From contig DASPSE010000250.1 in NCBI GenBank assembly GCA_035624085.1, positions 1-32,545 on the forward strand: DNA of 32,545 bases. Reading direction: 5' to 3'. The notes under the pieces are model-generated. The model did no database searches and was not told the DNA's origin. It was given only the letters and a program-made list of their open reading frames with translations. The stretch is from JAFAGX01 sp035624085 (lineage in GTDB: Bacteria > Acidobacteriota > Terriglobia > Terriglobales > Acidobacteriaceae). The translations under genes and the position numbers were made by a program. This document shows, in pieces, positions 16,576 to 25,478 of the stretch. The first letter of the stretch is position 1. Every line of letters begins with the position of its first letter.

Positions 16576-17112
16576 GTGAACCGAAAGAAGCTACTCATCG
16601 GCATTGTGGTTATCGCGGTCGCCTCCGGACTTTTTCTCTTGAAAGATTCCTTGCGTCGGCGCCCAACCCCACTGCACGGAATGCTCGCTCCGGATTTCTC
16701 GCTGCCGCAGTTGACTGGTGAGCGACTCGAGCTCTCGGCTTACCGGGGAAAAATAGTTCTACTGGATTTCTGGGCCACGTGGTGCGACCCGTGCCGCGAA
16801 GAGATTCCGCGTTTTGTCGACCTGCAGAACAAGTATGGAAGCCTGGGCTTTCAAATCATCGGGGTTTCGATGGACGACGAACCGGGATCGGTGCGCGACT
16901 TTTGCCAGCGGTTCAAGATGAATTACCCGGTGGTGATGGGTAATGCGAAGATTGGGGAACTTTACGGGGGAGTTCTCGGTCTGCCAATCGCATTCCTCAT
17001 CGGACGTGATGGGCGTATTTACGCCAGGCACATTGGTGCGACCGACATCTCCGTCTTTGATAGAGAGATCGTGAACCTGGCGCAGAGTAAATCCAGCCAA
17101 CCGAGCTCGTAG
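16576..17112 (+). CDS. TlpA/ResA-type membrane-anchored thioredoxin
   Basis: 178 residues from GTG 16576, the first start after the rhodanese stop that gives a proper N-terminal anchor (RKKLLIGIVVIAVASGLFLL); no strong ribosome binding site is seen, fitting translational coupling. The thioredoxin domain has APDFSLPQLTG, the redox motif WCDPC (Cys70, Cys73) and a cis-proline at GLP (Pro137). Such proteins reduce periplasmic disulfides, often in cytochrome c or oxidase assembly; pairing with a multi-cysteine rhodanese suggests it keeps that enzyme reduced. The 153 bp that follow, up to the convergent transaldolase gene, hold no supported gene. Confidence 0.85.
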   Translation: MNRKKLLIGIVVIAVASGLFLLKDSLRRRPTPLHGMLAPDFSLPQLTGERLELSAYRGKIVLLDFWATWCDPCREEIPRFVDLQNKYGSLGFQIIGVSMDDEPGSVRDFCQRFKMNYPVVMGNAKIGELYGGVLGLPIAFLIGRDGRIYARHIGATDISVFDREIVNLAQSKSSQPSS

Positions 17113-17265
17113 CAATGCTACCGGGTGATGTTCCTTGCGACCACTTCTTGGTAATCGGTCAGCACCTTCCTGCGCAATGCCTTCTTACGATCCGGGCTGT
17201 CGGCGCTCGATGTTCTGCATCCCTCAATGATCGCTTCAAGAGTCGCTAGAAAAAAAACTTTCAGG

Positions 17266-18429
17266 TCAGCTCTTCCGGCGCGTGGTGCTCTTTTCCACTG
17301 CTTCGAGAAGTTTGGCAAAAGCTTCCACGAAGAGGCGGACCCCGTCATCGGTCAGCTTGTCCGTGACCTCGTCAATGGAAATCCCGACCGCATGCAAGGT
17401 TTGCATGGTGGTTTCCGCCGACTTAAGGTCCTCGACCAGGCTGGGGCGTATCTGCCCGTGATCGCGGAATGCGTCGAGCGTGGCGGGTGGAATCGTGTTG
17501 ACTGTCTCCGCGCCAATCAATTCTTCGACGTACAACACGTCCCTGTAGTTCGGATTCTTGGTGCTGGTGCTTGCCCAGAGCACGCGTTGCGTCTGCGCGC
17601 CTTTGGCGGCCAGCGTTTTCCAGCGGGAGCTGCCGACAGAGCGTAGGTAACGCTGGTAGGCTAGCTTTGCATTGGCGATTGCCACCTTGCCAAGAAGGCT
17701 CTTTAGTTGCTCTTGTTCGACTCGGTCCTTCGCAGTTTTAAGGCGCGAGGCAATGATGGCATCAACCAGCGTGTCAATGCGGCTGACGAAAAAGCTGGCG
17801 ACACTGGCCATCTTGCTGACATCGCCTCCGCGGACAGCGAACTGTTCCAGCCCAGTAATGTATGCTTCCGCTACTTGCTGGTAAACCTTCTGCGAGAACA
17901 GCAGGGTCACGTTAACGTTGATTCCTTCGCCGATCAATTGCTGGAACGCCGGAATGCCTTCCGCGGTGCCCGGAACTTTAATCATCAGGTTTTCGCGATT
18001 GACGGAGTTCCACAGCGCCCTCGCCTCGTGAATCGTTTCCTGAGTGTCGCGGGCGAGATACGGTGAAACCTCCAAACTGACGTATCCGTCGCGTCGTGCT
18101 GAGTTTTCGTACACGGGCCGCAAAAGATCGGCGGCATCCTGAATGTCACGAATGGCAAGAGTCTCGTAGATGGCCTTGGCGCCGGGATTCCTGCTCCCCT
18201 CAGAGCTCAACAGGTCTGCGTATTCGGTGCCTCCGGTGATCGCCTTCTCAAAAATCGAGGGGTTCGAAGTGATACCAGTCACTCCGTCTTCCTCGACCAG
18301 CCGTTGCAGTTCTCCGCTGGTGATGAGATTGCGTTGGATGTAGTCCAGCCAAACCGACTGCCTCTGGCGCTGAAGGTCTCGAAGAGGGTTGGTAACTTTT
18401 GCGGTTTCAAGAACTGCGTTGGGCTGCAT
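17266..18429 (-). CDS. tal: Transaldolase
   Basis: 387 residues from ATG 18429 (AAGGAAGG 7 bp upstream; a TTG at 18435 is less likely). Transaldolase moves a dihydroxyacetone unit between sugar phosphates (fructose-6-P plus erythrose-4-P to sedoheptulose-7-P plus glyceraldehyde-3-P) in the cytosol. Visible signatures: GVTGITSNPSIF (49-60), the VSLEVSP strand, the Schiff-base lysine K151 in NLMIKVPGT, and the later TLLFS and RIDTLVD blocks. Length fits the longer Tal group found in cyanobacteria and actinobacteria. It is the last gene of the Calvin operon, 38 bp after the 95-residue unknown. Its stop is followed by a run of eight T without a clear stem. Presence here, with no sedoheptulose-bisphosphatase, is notable. 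Confidence 0.95.
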   Translation of the reverse strand: MQPNAVLETAKVTNPLRDLQRQRQSVWLDYIQRNLITSGELQRLVEEDGVTGITSNPSIFEKAITGGTEYADLLSSEGSRNPGAKAIYETLAIRDIQDAADLLRPVYENSARRDGYVSLEVSPYLARDTQETIHEARALWNSVNRENLMIKVPGTAEGIPAFQQLIGEGINVNVTLLFSQKVYQQVAEAYITGLEQFAVRGGDVSKMASVASFFVSRIDTLVDAIIASRLKTAKDRVEQEQLKSLLGKVAIANAKLAYQRYLRSVGSSRWKTLAAKGAQTQRVLWASTSTKNPNYRDVLYVEELIGAETVNTIPPATLDAFRDHGQIRPSLVEDLKSAETTMQTLHAVGISIDEVTDKLTDDGVRLFVEAFAKLLEAVEKSTTRRKS

Positions 18430-18467
18430 AAACAAACCTTCCTTGTTTCCTAAATTACAGATTAGAA

Positions 18468-18755
18468 CTAGCTGGCGGCTTGCTCGAGCTGAGATTTCTT
18501 GAGCTCCTCAAATTCCGAGAATCTCCCTCTGCCAACGTGCCAAAGCTGCTCGAGTTCCTTTTGCAAACGATCAATCTCATGTCGCAGCTCTTGCACGGAC
18601 AAGCATTGCTTGCTTAGAAAAATTGTGCCTTCTCGGCCTTGACGGTCGACTGGCGTTAATAAATACACGTAAGCATGAGGGCCGGCTTCAACACCCGCCT
18701 TAGGGTCTTTGCTCTTCGATTGAAAAAGTAGACCGAATGTGTCCCGCATCGTCAT
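18468..18755 (-). CDS. Unknown 95-residue protein in the Calvin operon
   Basis: 95 residues from ATG 18755, chosen because GGAG lies 6 bp upstream. A short N-terminal beta part (AYVYLLTPVDRQGREGTIFLS) is followed by a long amphipathic helix (VQELRHEIDRLQKELEQLW) likely to form a coiled coil. No transmembrane segment or signal. No family recognised. It starts 13 bp after the membrane-protein stop and ends 38 bp before transaldolase, so it is surely cotranscribed with CO2-fixation genes. An adaptor or regulatory role is conceivable but unsupported. Confidence 0.65.
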   Translation of the reverse strand: MTMRDTFGLLFQSKSKDPKAGVEAGPHAYVYLLTPVDRQGREGTIFLSKQCLSVQELRHEIDRLQKELEQLWHVGRGRFSEFEELKKSQLEQAAS

Positions 18756-18768
18756 TTTTTCTCCAGAT

Positions 18769-19257
18769 TTACCGCAACTTGGGCTCTGGTCGGGCCGGAC
18801 TCGAGCTCGCAAGCACGGGTCCTCCTAACAGATCTTCCTGCGCCAGGGTCGGGAATAAGCCAAGGGACCAGCCGTATACCACATGTCCCAAGAGCGAAGC
18901 GGCAGCAGCTCTCAGTCCGCCAATATGTGCGCTAAAGAAGCCCACGCCCATAATTGGCATTACAACCAACTGCGAAGTTAGCCAAAGCAGAACTCCAAAG
19001 GTTATTCCCTTCGAGAAGGGTGAACCCGGGAGAAACCGGTAAAGCAAGAACACGAAAACTACGGGGAAAATGACCGCTCCATTGAGGATGTGAACCAACA
19101 TGCCCATCCTCCAGCCGCCCAGCACTTCCCCCAGCATCGTTACGATGTCCGTGTTGACGCCAAAGAACGGAGCCAGCACATACATCAGTGCTGTCATCGC
19201 AGGTGTTCCCACCAGACCGCCCACGAAGACGACACTTAGATTCGGTCTCGGTTTCAT
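18769..19257 (-). CDS. Four-helix membrane protein, DUF6789-like
   Basis: 162 residues from ATG 19257 (AGGAG upstream). Four hydrophobic segments: about 8-28 (VVFVGGLVGTPAMTALMYVL), 50-70 (MGMLVHILNGAVIFPVVFVF), 86-106 and 118-138. A Gly-rich helix start with GTPAMTALMY and a Met-rich third segment resemble small integral-membrane families such as DUF6789; the name is tentative. It is located 68 bp after transketolase and 13 bp before the 95-residue unknown. Function unknown; inner membrane location suggests a transport or membrane-anchoring role, for example for carbon species, but nothing in the sequence shows that. Confidence 0.7.
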   Translation of the reverse strand: MKPRPNLSVVFVGGLVGTPAMTALMYVLAPFFGVNTDIVTMLGEVLGGWRMGMLVHILNGAVIFPVVFVFLLYRFLPGSPFSKGITFGVLLWLTSQLVVMPIMGVGFFSAHIGGLRAAAASLLGHVVYGWSLGLFPTLAQEDLLGGPVLASSSPARPEPKLR

Positions 19258-19325
19258 CTTCTCTGACTCCTTTGCTTGTTTCTTACCCCACGTCTGTCCG
19301 GGTCTTGCGACGAGGGCCCTCGCTG

Positions 19326-21365
19326 TCACTTGATCCGCGAGAGAACTCGGCGGGCGGCGTCGGCGACAGACTCAGCTGTGATGCCGAGCTCCCGATACAA
19401 AACGGCCTGGGGAGCAGAAGCGCCAAAACGGTCTAGTCCGACAATCTCGCCATCCAATCCCACGTAACGCCCCCACGCCAGCGTGGCTCCAGCTTCCACG
19501 GCTACGCGTGCGCGCACCGCCGAAGGCAGCACGTCTTCGCGATATTCGCTGGTCTGCTCGTCGAATAATTCCCGACACGGCATGGAGACGACGCGGACCC
19601 TGACTTTCTGCGCCGCAAGAATGTCTTGCGCGCTCAGAGCCAGCTGAACTTCGGAACCGGTGGCCAGCAGAATAATTTCCGGATCGTTAACGTCGCGCAA
19701 AATGTAAGCGCCGTGCGCAGCTCCTTCTGCTGGCGCATGGCAGGTACGATCGATAACCGGCAAGGCTTGTCGTGTAAGCACTAGCGCAGTTGGCCCATGA
19801 CGCCGGGCAAGCGCGAAGCGCCAGGCTTCCACGGTTTCTGCGGCATCGGCAGGACGAAATACGGCGAGATTTGGAATCAACCGCAGGCTTGAAACCTGTT
19901 CGACCGGCTGATGTGTTGGCCCGTCCTCGCCTAAGCCGATGCTGTCGTGAGTGAAGACGAAGATCACCGGCAATTCCATCAGCGCCGCCAGGCGAATTGC
20001 TGGCCGCATGTAATCGGAGAAGATTAGAAATGTGCCTCCATAGGGGCGAACCCCGCCGTGCAAGGCCAGCCCGTTCAGGATGCTGCCCATGGCGTGCTCG
20101 CGCACGCCAAAGTGGAGATAGCGGCCGGTGAAGTCATCTCGCGTAATCGCCGCTGCTTTTTTCGGCAGCGTGTTGTTCGAAGGCGTCAAATCGGCCGAGC
20201 CACCGAGCAGACTTGGAATCTGCGGCGCGATGGCGTCCAACACGGCTCCCGAAGCAGCACGAGTCGCTGTTGGCTTAGCGCCAATGAAATTCGGGAGATT
20301 TGCCTCCCATCCGTCCGGTAAGTTACCGCGCAAGGCAGAGTCGAAGGTAGCCGCCAATTCTGGATAAACTCTGCCATAAGCGGCGCGGGTTTCTTCCCAT
20401 TGTTTCTGCTGAGCCGCGCTGGTCGCCGCGGACTGTTGCATGAACTCGCGCGCTTCCTCAGGAATAAAAAACGGCTCATCCAGCGGCCAACCAAACTTTG
20501 CTTTAGTCAGCCGAACTTCCTCGGTGCCTAGCGGTTCGCCATGCGCTTTGTGCGAATCTTGCCGGTTGGGACTGCCAAAGCCGATGTGAGTCTTGCAAGC
20601 GATCAGCGAAGGCCGATTCATCTCAGCCCTGGCATTTGCAATCGCGTTTTCGACGGCGACCGAGTCGTGGCCGTCAATCCGCTGCGTGTGCCAGCCATAG
20701 GCCTTAAACCGGGCAAGGACATCTTCGGTAAATGACAGGGACGTGGGGCCATCAATGCTGATGCCATTGTCGTCGTAGAGCACGATCAGCTTGCCGAGGC
20801 CGAGATGCCCGGCGAGCGAGCAAGATTCATGAGAGACACCTTCCATAAGATCGCCGTCACTGGCGATCACATAGGTGTAGTGGTTGACGATTTCGAACCC
20901 TGGCCGGTTAAAGCGTGCACCGAGCCATCGCTCAGCAATGGCCATGCCCACGGCATTTGAGATTCCTTGACCCAGCGGACCAGTAGTCGTCTCGACGCCG
21001 GGAGTCAGGCCATACTCAGGATGCCCCGGAGTCTGGCTGCCCCACTGACGAAAATCGCGCAGTTGGCTGAGTGGCAGGTCATAGCCGCTCAGGTGCAGCA
21101 GGCTGTAAAGCAACATGGAACCATGCCCAGCGGAAAGAACGAAGCGATCGCGATCTGCCCACTGCGGATCTGATGGATTGTGCTTGAGGAACTGTGTCCA
21201 CAGAACCACGGCCGCATCGGCCATGCCCATTGGCATGCCTGGGTGTCCGGAGTTGGCTTTCTGAACCGCGTCCATCGCCAGGCCGCGAATGGTATCAGCG
21301 GCGAGCCGGCGCAATCGTGCCAGCTCGGGTACGGTCAGAGATTCGATGCTGGATAGAATCGCCAT
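19326..21365 (-). CDS. tkt: Transketolase
   Basis: 679 residues from ATG 21365. A GTG at 21377 overlapping the phosphoribulokinase stop (GTGA) is an alternative start adding four residues; neither site has a strong ribosome binding sequence. It is a thiamine-diphosphate enzyme moving two-carbon ketol units, needed to regenerate ribulose-5-P. Seen in sequence: substrate loop NSGHPGMPMG, the GDGDLMEGVSHE cofactor motif region (SDGDLMEG), DDNGISIDGPT, the pyrimidine-domain block HDSIGLGEDGPTHQPVEQ and a full C-terminal domain. The length is that of the standard homodimeric enzyme. Overlap with prk implies coupled translation in the Calvin operon. Confidence 0.97.
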   Translation of the reverse strand: MAILSSIESLTVPELARLRRLAADTIRGLAMDAVQKANSGHPGMPMGMADAAVVLWTQFLKHNPSDPQWADRDRFVLSAGHGSMLLYSLLHLSGYDLPLSQLRDFRQWGSQTPGHPEYGLTPGVETTTGPLGQGISNAVGMAIAERWLGARFNRPGFEIVNHYTYVIASDGDLMEGVSHESCSLAGHLGLGKLIVLYDDNGISIDGPTSLSFTEDVLARFKAYGWHTQRIDGHDSVAVENAIANARAEMNRPSLIACKTHIGFGSPNRQDSHKAHGEPLGTEEVRLTKAKFGWPLDEPFFIPEEAREFMQQSAATSAAQQKQWEETRAAYGRVYPELAATFDSALRGNLPDGWEANLPNFIGAKPTATRAASGAVLDAIAPQIPSLLGGSADLTPSNNTLPKKAAAITRDDFTGRYLHFGVREHAMGSILNGLALHGGVRPYGGTFLIFSDYMRPAIRLAALMELPVIFVFTHDSIGLGEDGPTHQPVEQVSSLRLIPNLAVFRPADAAETVEAWRFALARRHGPTALVLTRQALPVIDRTCHAPAEGAAHGAYILRDVNDPEIILLATGSEVQLALSAQDILAAQKVRVRVVSMPCRELFDEQTSEYREDVLPSAVRARVAVEAGATLAWGRYVGLDGEIVGLDRFGASAPQAVLYRELGITAESVADAARRVLSRIK

Positions 21366-21373
21366 GTTCGTTC

Positions 21374-22387
21374 TCACTTTTCCGTGACCGCTTCCACCGG
21401 TGTGTTATCGGGCACGAATTGCAGCCGGTTCAATGCAGCGATGGGACGCGCGAAAGGTATGGGAGCGTCTTTGCTGTAAGCCCGCAGCAGGTGATACGTG
21501 ATGAGCAGCTGAGTGAGCGCCAGCGGATCGCTGTGCCGCACCTCAGTACCGTAAATGTAATCGCCGAACTGGTCGGCCCGCAGTGGGCGTAAGTCGGGAA
21601 GATGCTTCCAGATCGCTTCTTCCAACTCCGCTGCGTGTCCACGGCTGACGTTGCCATCGACTTCAAGAAAATCAACCGGACGGCCACTGTCGCGCCCAAG
21701 TTCCAGACGAATGCCGGAACCCCGGGCCTCGTCCTGATCAAATAAATAGCTCAGGTCAGGATGAGGAATCGTGGGGCGCAGGACCAACTGCACATTCAGA
21801 TGGCTATCCGCCTGGTCCGAACCGTGGCCATCGGGATAGAAACGCACAACTATGTCGGCGAATTCGCGCTGTGGACGGATAAAGTCACGCGAGTCAACTT
21901 CGCGCCGTTCCAGCTCTGCCAATACCTGCTCCCGTTTGTAACCACGCTTCGCGGTATCCCGTTTGATCTTCCATTCCCGGCGCAGCTCCTCCGGCGGATC
22001 AAGGAAAACTTTGACATCATAAAACTGCCGCATGACCTGGGTATGAAAGCCAAGCAGCCCTTCCACGATGACAAACTCGCTCGGGATCAAGTATTCGGGC
22101 CGCACCAGCGAGCCGGTACTGTGGTCATACACCGGCTTCAGCATCGGTTCCCCATAGTGCGCGCGTTCCAGGTGAAGCTCCAAAATGTCGAGATAGTTGC
22201 AGTCGGGATGCAAGGGAGTAATTTTCAGTCGCGCGCGCTCGACCCGATCGTACTTGTGATAGTCGTCGGCGCAGATGTGAGTCACACGGTCTTCGCCGAG
22301 TAACTCCACCAACCCTCGGGTGATAGTCGTCTTCCCTGCAGCACTATCTCCTACGATGCCCAGCACTATTGGTCTTCGTCTAGTCAT
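21374..22387 (-). CDS. prk: Phosphoribulokinase
   Basis: 337 residues. It phosphorylates ribulose-5-P to ribulose-1,5-bisphosphate, the committed step feeding RuBisCO. Seen: P-loop GDSAAGKTT (about 14-22), CADDYHKYDR, the sugar-binding HPDCNYLDI block and KPVYDHSTG, then FVIVEGLLGFHT (Walker-B-like). These features and the length resemble the longer PRK type of cyanobacteria and actinobacteria rather than the roughly 290-residue proteobacterial CbbP. I see no pair of redox cysteines in the P-loop of the plant kind, so thioredoxin control as in plants is unlikely. ATG 22387 overlaps the cbbX stop by 8 bp (ATGACTAG), and the stop overlaps the transketolase start, so the trio is translationally coupled. 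Confidence 0.96.
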   Translation of the reverse strand: MTRRRPIVLGIVGDSAAGKTTITRGLVELLGEDRVTHICADDYHKYDRVERARLKITPLHPDCNYLDILELHLERAHYGEPMLKPVYDHSTGSLVRPEYLIPSEFVIVEGLLGFHTQVMRQFYDVKVFLDPPEELRREWKIKRDTAKRGYKREQVLAELERREVDSRDFIRPQREFADIVVRFYPDGHGSDQADSHLNVQLVLRPTIPHPDLSYLFDQDEARGSGIRLELGRDSGRPVDFLEVDGNVSRGHAAELEEAIWKHLPDLRPLRADQFGDYIYGTEVRHSDPLALTQLLITYHLLRAYSKDAPIPFARPIAALNRLQFVPDNTPVEAVTEK

Positions 22388-23411
22388 GATGTCCCTCCGC
22401 GCCTACCCCTGGTTCGCTGCCGATATCGCCCAATTCCAGCTCTAAGCCTCCTTTGAACACGCGGCTCTGACGAATATCACTCTCGGTGATGCGCAGCAGT
22501 TGCTCCTTGGCAACGCAGCCACCCTCTGCCACCAGGCGGTTGGCCTGGCGCAGCTTTATGCGGTCAATGGCATTGCGCACGCTGCGCGCATTGGCAAAGT
22601 GCGGTTGCTTGCGGCGCAACTCGAGATATTCGCCAAACGCCCGGCGTGCTCCGTCGTCAAAGACGTAGTTCTGCTGCTGCAACATGAGTTCCGCGATAGC
22701 GGTCAGTTCTTCGAGCGTGTAATCGGGAAAGCTGATATGGTGTGCGATCCGTGAACGAAAGCCGGGATTGTATTGAAAAAAAGTATTCATCCGCTCTTGA
22801 TAGCCGGCCAGCACCACGACCAGGTCCTCGCGCTGGTTCTCCATCACCTGCAACAACATCTCAATCGCCTCCTGGCCGTAGTCGCGTTCGTTCTCCGGGC
22901 GATAGAGGTAATACGCTTCGTCAATAAACAGCACGCCGCCCATGGCCTTCTTCAGAATCTCCTTGGTTTTGGGAGCGGTGTGACCCACGTACTGGCCGAC
23001 TAAATCGTCGCGAGTAGCGACCACCAAGTGTCCACGGCGCAAATAGCCGAGATGTTGCAATATCTTCGCCATGCGCATCGCTACCGTGGTCTTGCCGGTG
23101 CCTGGATGGCCGGTGAAACACATGTGCAGAGTAGGGCGCTCGGTCGCCAGGCCAACTTTTTCGCGCAAGCGCGCGACTAAAAGCAGCGAGGCGATCTGCC
23201 GGATGTAGGCCTTTACCGGTTTCAGCCCCACCAGTTCACGGTCGAGCTGATCCAGAATCTCGTCGAGATTGGAATCACGATGAGCAGCGGAAATATCCAC
23301 GCTATTCTCGGCGCTTTCCGTCCCGCTGACTCCTGCTGCACCCACGGAAGCATTGGCCGATGCTGTTTCAGTTTTTGTCATGACGCTTTCTGTTTGCTTG
23401 CTTTCCGACAT
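22380..23411 (-). CDS. cbbX: CbbX, red-type RuBisCO activase (AAA+)
   Basis: 343 residues. CbbX hexamers remove inhibitory sugar phosphates from red-type Form I RuBisCO by pulling on the large-subunit C-terminus. Seen: Walker A GHPGTGKT (101-108), pore-loop region YVGHTAPKT (141-149), Walker B VLFIDEAYYLY (160-170), sensor and arginine region GFRSRIAHH. It has an N-terminal low-complexity Ser/Ala/Glu-rich stretch of about 45 residues before LDEILDQLDRELVGL, longer than in well-known CbbX; an internal ATG at codon 11 is an alternative start. It begins 3 bp after the small-subunit stop, confirming that this RuBisCO is of the red type. Confidence 0.96.
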   Translation of the reverse strand: MSESKQTESVMTKTETASANASVGAAGVSGTESAENSVDISAAHRDSNLDEILDQLDRELVGLKPVKAYIRQIASLLLVARLREKVGLATERPTLHMCFTGHPGTGKTTVAMRMAKILQHLGYLRRGHLVVATRDDLVGQYVGHTAPKTKEILKKAMGGVLFIDEAYYLYRPENERDYGQEAIEMLLQVMENQREDLVVVLAGYQERMNTFFQYNPGFRSRIAHHISFPDYTLEELTAIAELMLQQQNYVFDDGARRAFGEYLELRRKQPHFANARSVRNAIDRIKLRQANRLVAEGGCVAKEQLLRITESDIRQSRVFKGGLELELGDIGSEPGVGAEGHHD

Positions 23412-23414
23412 CTC

Positions 23415-23828
23415 TTACTGCGCAGCCTGGCCCGCCAACTGCGTCTTCGACCGAATCGTGTATTGGATTCGCCGATCCTCGCCTTCCGTACGCTCCAAGA
23501 TGAAACCCGGCTCCTCTTTCGGCCGGTGCACAATGAAGCTCAACATGGTCGTTTGTTTCCCTTTGGTGCGGTCATAGCCGTTTAGCTTGATGTAATGATT
23601 CGGAAACGCCTCACGGCAGTTGTTGAGCTCCCGGATGGGAAGGTCGAGGTCTCGCGCATCGAACATGGGCAGTCCCCACATTTCCCAATACGAGTTGCGT
23701 GGATGGGGATCATCAGTGTGCTCGATGGAAATGGGCCAGCCGTTGTCCAGGCAGTACCTCATTTGCAACTTGATCTGTTCCTCGGTGAAATCCGGTAGAT
23801 AAGAGAAAGTTCCTTGTGTGATGCGCAT
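23415..23828 (-). CDS. cbbS: RuBisCO small subunit, red type
   Basis: 137 residues. It starts MRITQGTFSYLPDFTEEQI, the red-type small-subunit signature, with GWPISIEHTDDPHPRN and YWEMWGLPMF following. The C-terminal extension after FIVHRPKEEPGF forms the extra beta hairpin (ERTEGEDRRIQYTIRS) that fills the central solvent channel in red-type enzymes and replaces the green-type loop. It assembles with CbbL as L8S8. A TGGAGATAG site precedes the ATG. It lies 66 bp after cbbL and 3 bp before cbbX. Confidence 0.97.
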   Translation of the reverse strand: MRITQGTFSYLPDFTEEQIKLQMRYCLDNGWPISIEHTDDPHPRNSYWEMWGLPMFDARDLDLPIRELNNCREAFPNHYIKLNGYDRTKGKQTTMLSFIVHRPKEEPGFILERTEGEDRRIQYTIRSKTQLAGQAAQ

Positions 23829-23894
23829 CGTCTATCTCCATTTCAAGCGCCCAAAAAGCGCAAACTTTGCTAATCAGCTTTCATACTGCCCGCA

Positions 23895-25346
23895 TCAGAC
23901 TGTGAGCGTGGGCACGGCATCGGGCACGTCGGTGGACTCGAAGTCGAAGGTCACATCCTTCCAAATCTCGAGCGCCTTCCGCAGTTCCGGTGACCAGCGC
24001 GCAGCCCTCGCTAAGATTTCCGGCCCTTCACTCAGGAAATCGCGCCCTTCATTGCGGGCCTGGATCATGGCCTCGACGGCCACGCGATTGGCTGTCGCTC
24101 CCTGGGCAATCCCATCCGGGTGACCGATGGTGCCGCCACCGAACTGGAGCACGACATCCTCGCCGAGATAGTGCAGCAACTGGTGCATTTGGCCGGCGTG
24201 AATGCCGCCCGAAGCGACGGGCATGGTTGCAGGCAAAGACGCCCAGTCCTGCTCGAAATACAGTCCTTGCGAAGGATCGGCTTCCAGCTTGTTTTCGCGC
24301 AGCGTGTTGTAGTATCCGCGGATCGCGTTGGGATCGCCTTCGAGTTTGCCGACTACCGTGCCAGCGTGAATGTGATCCACTCCAGCCAGACGCATCCACT
24401 TCGAGATGACGCGGAAATTCACTCCATGCGTCTTCTGCCGGGTGTAGGTGCCGTGACCTGCACGGTGCAGATGCAGAATGACACCATTCTTCCGCGCCCA
24501 CTTCGACATGGATTGAATGGCCGTGTAGCCGACGGTCAGGTCAATCATCACGATCACGCTGCCTAGCTCTTTTGCGAAATCAGCGCGCTCGTACATTTCT
24601 TCCATGGTTCCGGCGGTGACGTTCAGGTAATGACCTTTGATCTCGCCGGTCGCCGCCACGGCGCGGTTCACCGCCTCCATGCAGAATAGAAAGCGGTCGC
24701 GCCAACGCATGAACGGCTGGCTATTGATGTTCTCGTCGTCCTTGGTGAAATCGAGCCCGCCACGCAGCGCCTCGTAGACAACGCGCCCGTAGTTGCGGGC
24801 GGAAAGACCAAGCTTGGGCTTGACGGTCGCACCCAGCAGCGGTCGCCCGAACTTATTCAGGTATTCGCGCTCCATCACGATTCCGTGCGGCGGACCCTGA
24901 AAGGTCTTCACATAATGCGGAGGGATTCGCATGTCCTCCAGCCGCAAAGAGCGAAGCGCCTTGAAGCCGAAGACGTTGCCAATGATCGACGAGGTCAGGT
25001 TGGCAATGGAGCCTTCCTCGAACAGATCCAGATCGTAGGCGATGTAGGCGATGTACTGATCGCTGCCGGGCACGGGATCGACGCGATAGCACTTGGCCTG
25101 GTAATTCTCATAAGGTGTGAGGCGGTCGGTCCAAACCACTGTCCATGTCGCAGTGGACGACTCGCCGGCGACAGCTGCGGCTGCCTCAATGGGTTCCACA
25201 CCCTCCTGCGGGACCAGGCGGAATGCGCACAGAATATCCGTGTCTTTGGGCTCGTAGTCCGCGTTGTAGTAGCCCATTTCGGCGTAAGGTGTGACCCCGG
25301 CCGCCCAGCGGTTCTTATTCTTGAGTGAAGTGTTGTTACCCGCCAT
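23895..25346 (-). CDS. cbbL: RuBisCO large subunit, red-type Form I
   Basis: 483 residues from ATG 25346 (AAGGAG upstream; the frame to 25373 lacks one). Catalyses carboxylation of ribulose-1,5-bisphosphate. All active-site residues are visible: K176 and K178 (TVKPKLG), carbamylated K202 with D204 and E205 (TKDDEN), H294 and R295 (LHRAGH), loop-6 K334 (VVGKLEGD), S379-G381 (ASGGIHAG) and G403-G404 (FGGGTIGHP). Residues such as YTRQKTHGVNFRVI and GTVVGKLEGDP, plus CbbS and CbbX, place it in the red-type IC/IE branch rather than plant-like IA/IB. The C-terminal tail past DVTFDFE is the CbbX target. Sub-branch (IC versus IE) cannot be set by eye. No sign of mutation or frameshift. Confidence 0.98.
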   Translation of the reverse strand: MAGNNTSLKNKNRWAAGVTPYAEMGYYNADYEPKDTDILCAFRLVPQEGVEPIEAAAAVAGESSTATWTVVWTDRLTPYENYQAKCYRVDPVPGSDQYIAYIAYDLDLFEEGSIANLTSSIIGNVFGFKALRSLRLEDMRIPPHYVKTFQGPPHGIVMEREYLNKFGRPLLGATVKPKLGLSARNYGRVVYEALRGGLDFTKDDENINSQPFMRWRDRFLFCMEAVNRAVAATGEIKGHYLNVTAGTMEEMYERADFAKELGSVIVMIDLTVGYTAIQSMSKWARKNGVILHLHRAGHGTYTRQKTHGVNFRVISKWMRLAGVDHIHAGTVVGKLEGDPNAIRGYYNTLRENKLEADPSQGLYFEQDWASLPATMPVASGGIHAGQMHQLLHYLGEDVVLQFGGGTIGHPDGIAQGATANRVAVEAMIQARNEGRDFLSEGPEILARAARWSPELRKALEIWKDVTFDFESTDVPDAVPTLTV

Positions 25347-25478
25347 TTGTTTCTCCTTCAACTTGTGCTGCACTTTACAGGCAGTGGGCGATCCACGCCC
25401 ACAAGGCTTGTGACAATTCCATTATTCGACTTGCGAACATGAACGCAGTGATCTCCGTCATAGGTCCGCGTGACCTCA

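Noticed and set aside
17118..17348. 76-codon minus-strand frame beside transaldolase
   Set aside because: It overlaps the transaldolase 3' end, has no recognisable domain and no convincing ribosome binding site.
21761..22303. 180-codon plus-strand frame
   Set aside because: It is antisense to phosphoribulokinase, whose motifs are unambiguous.
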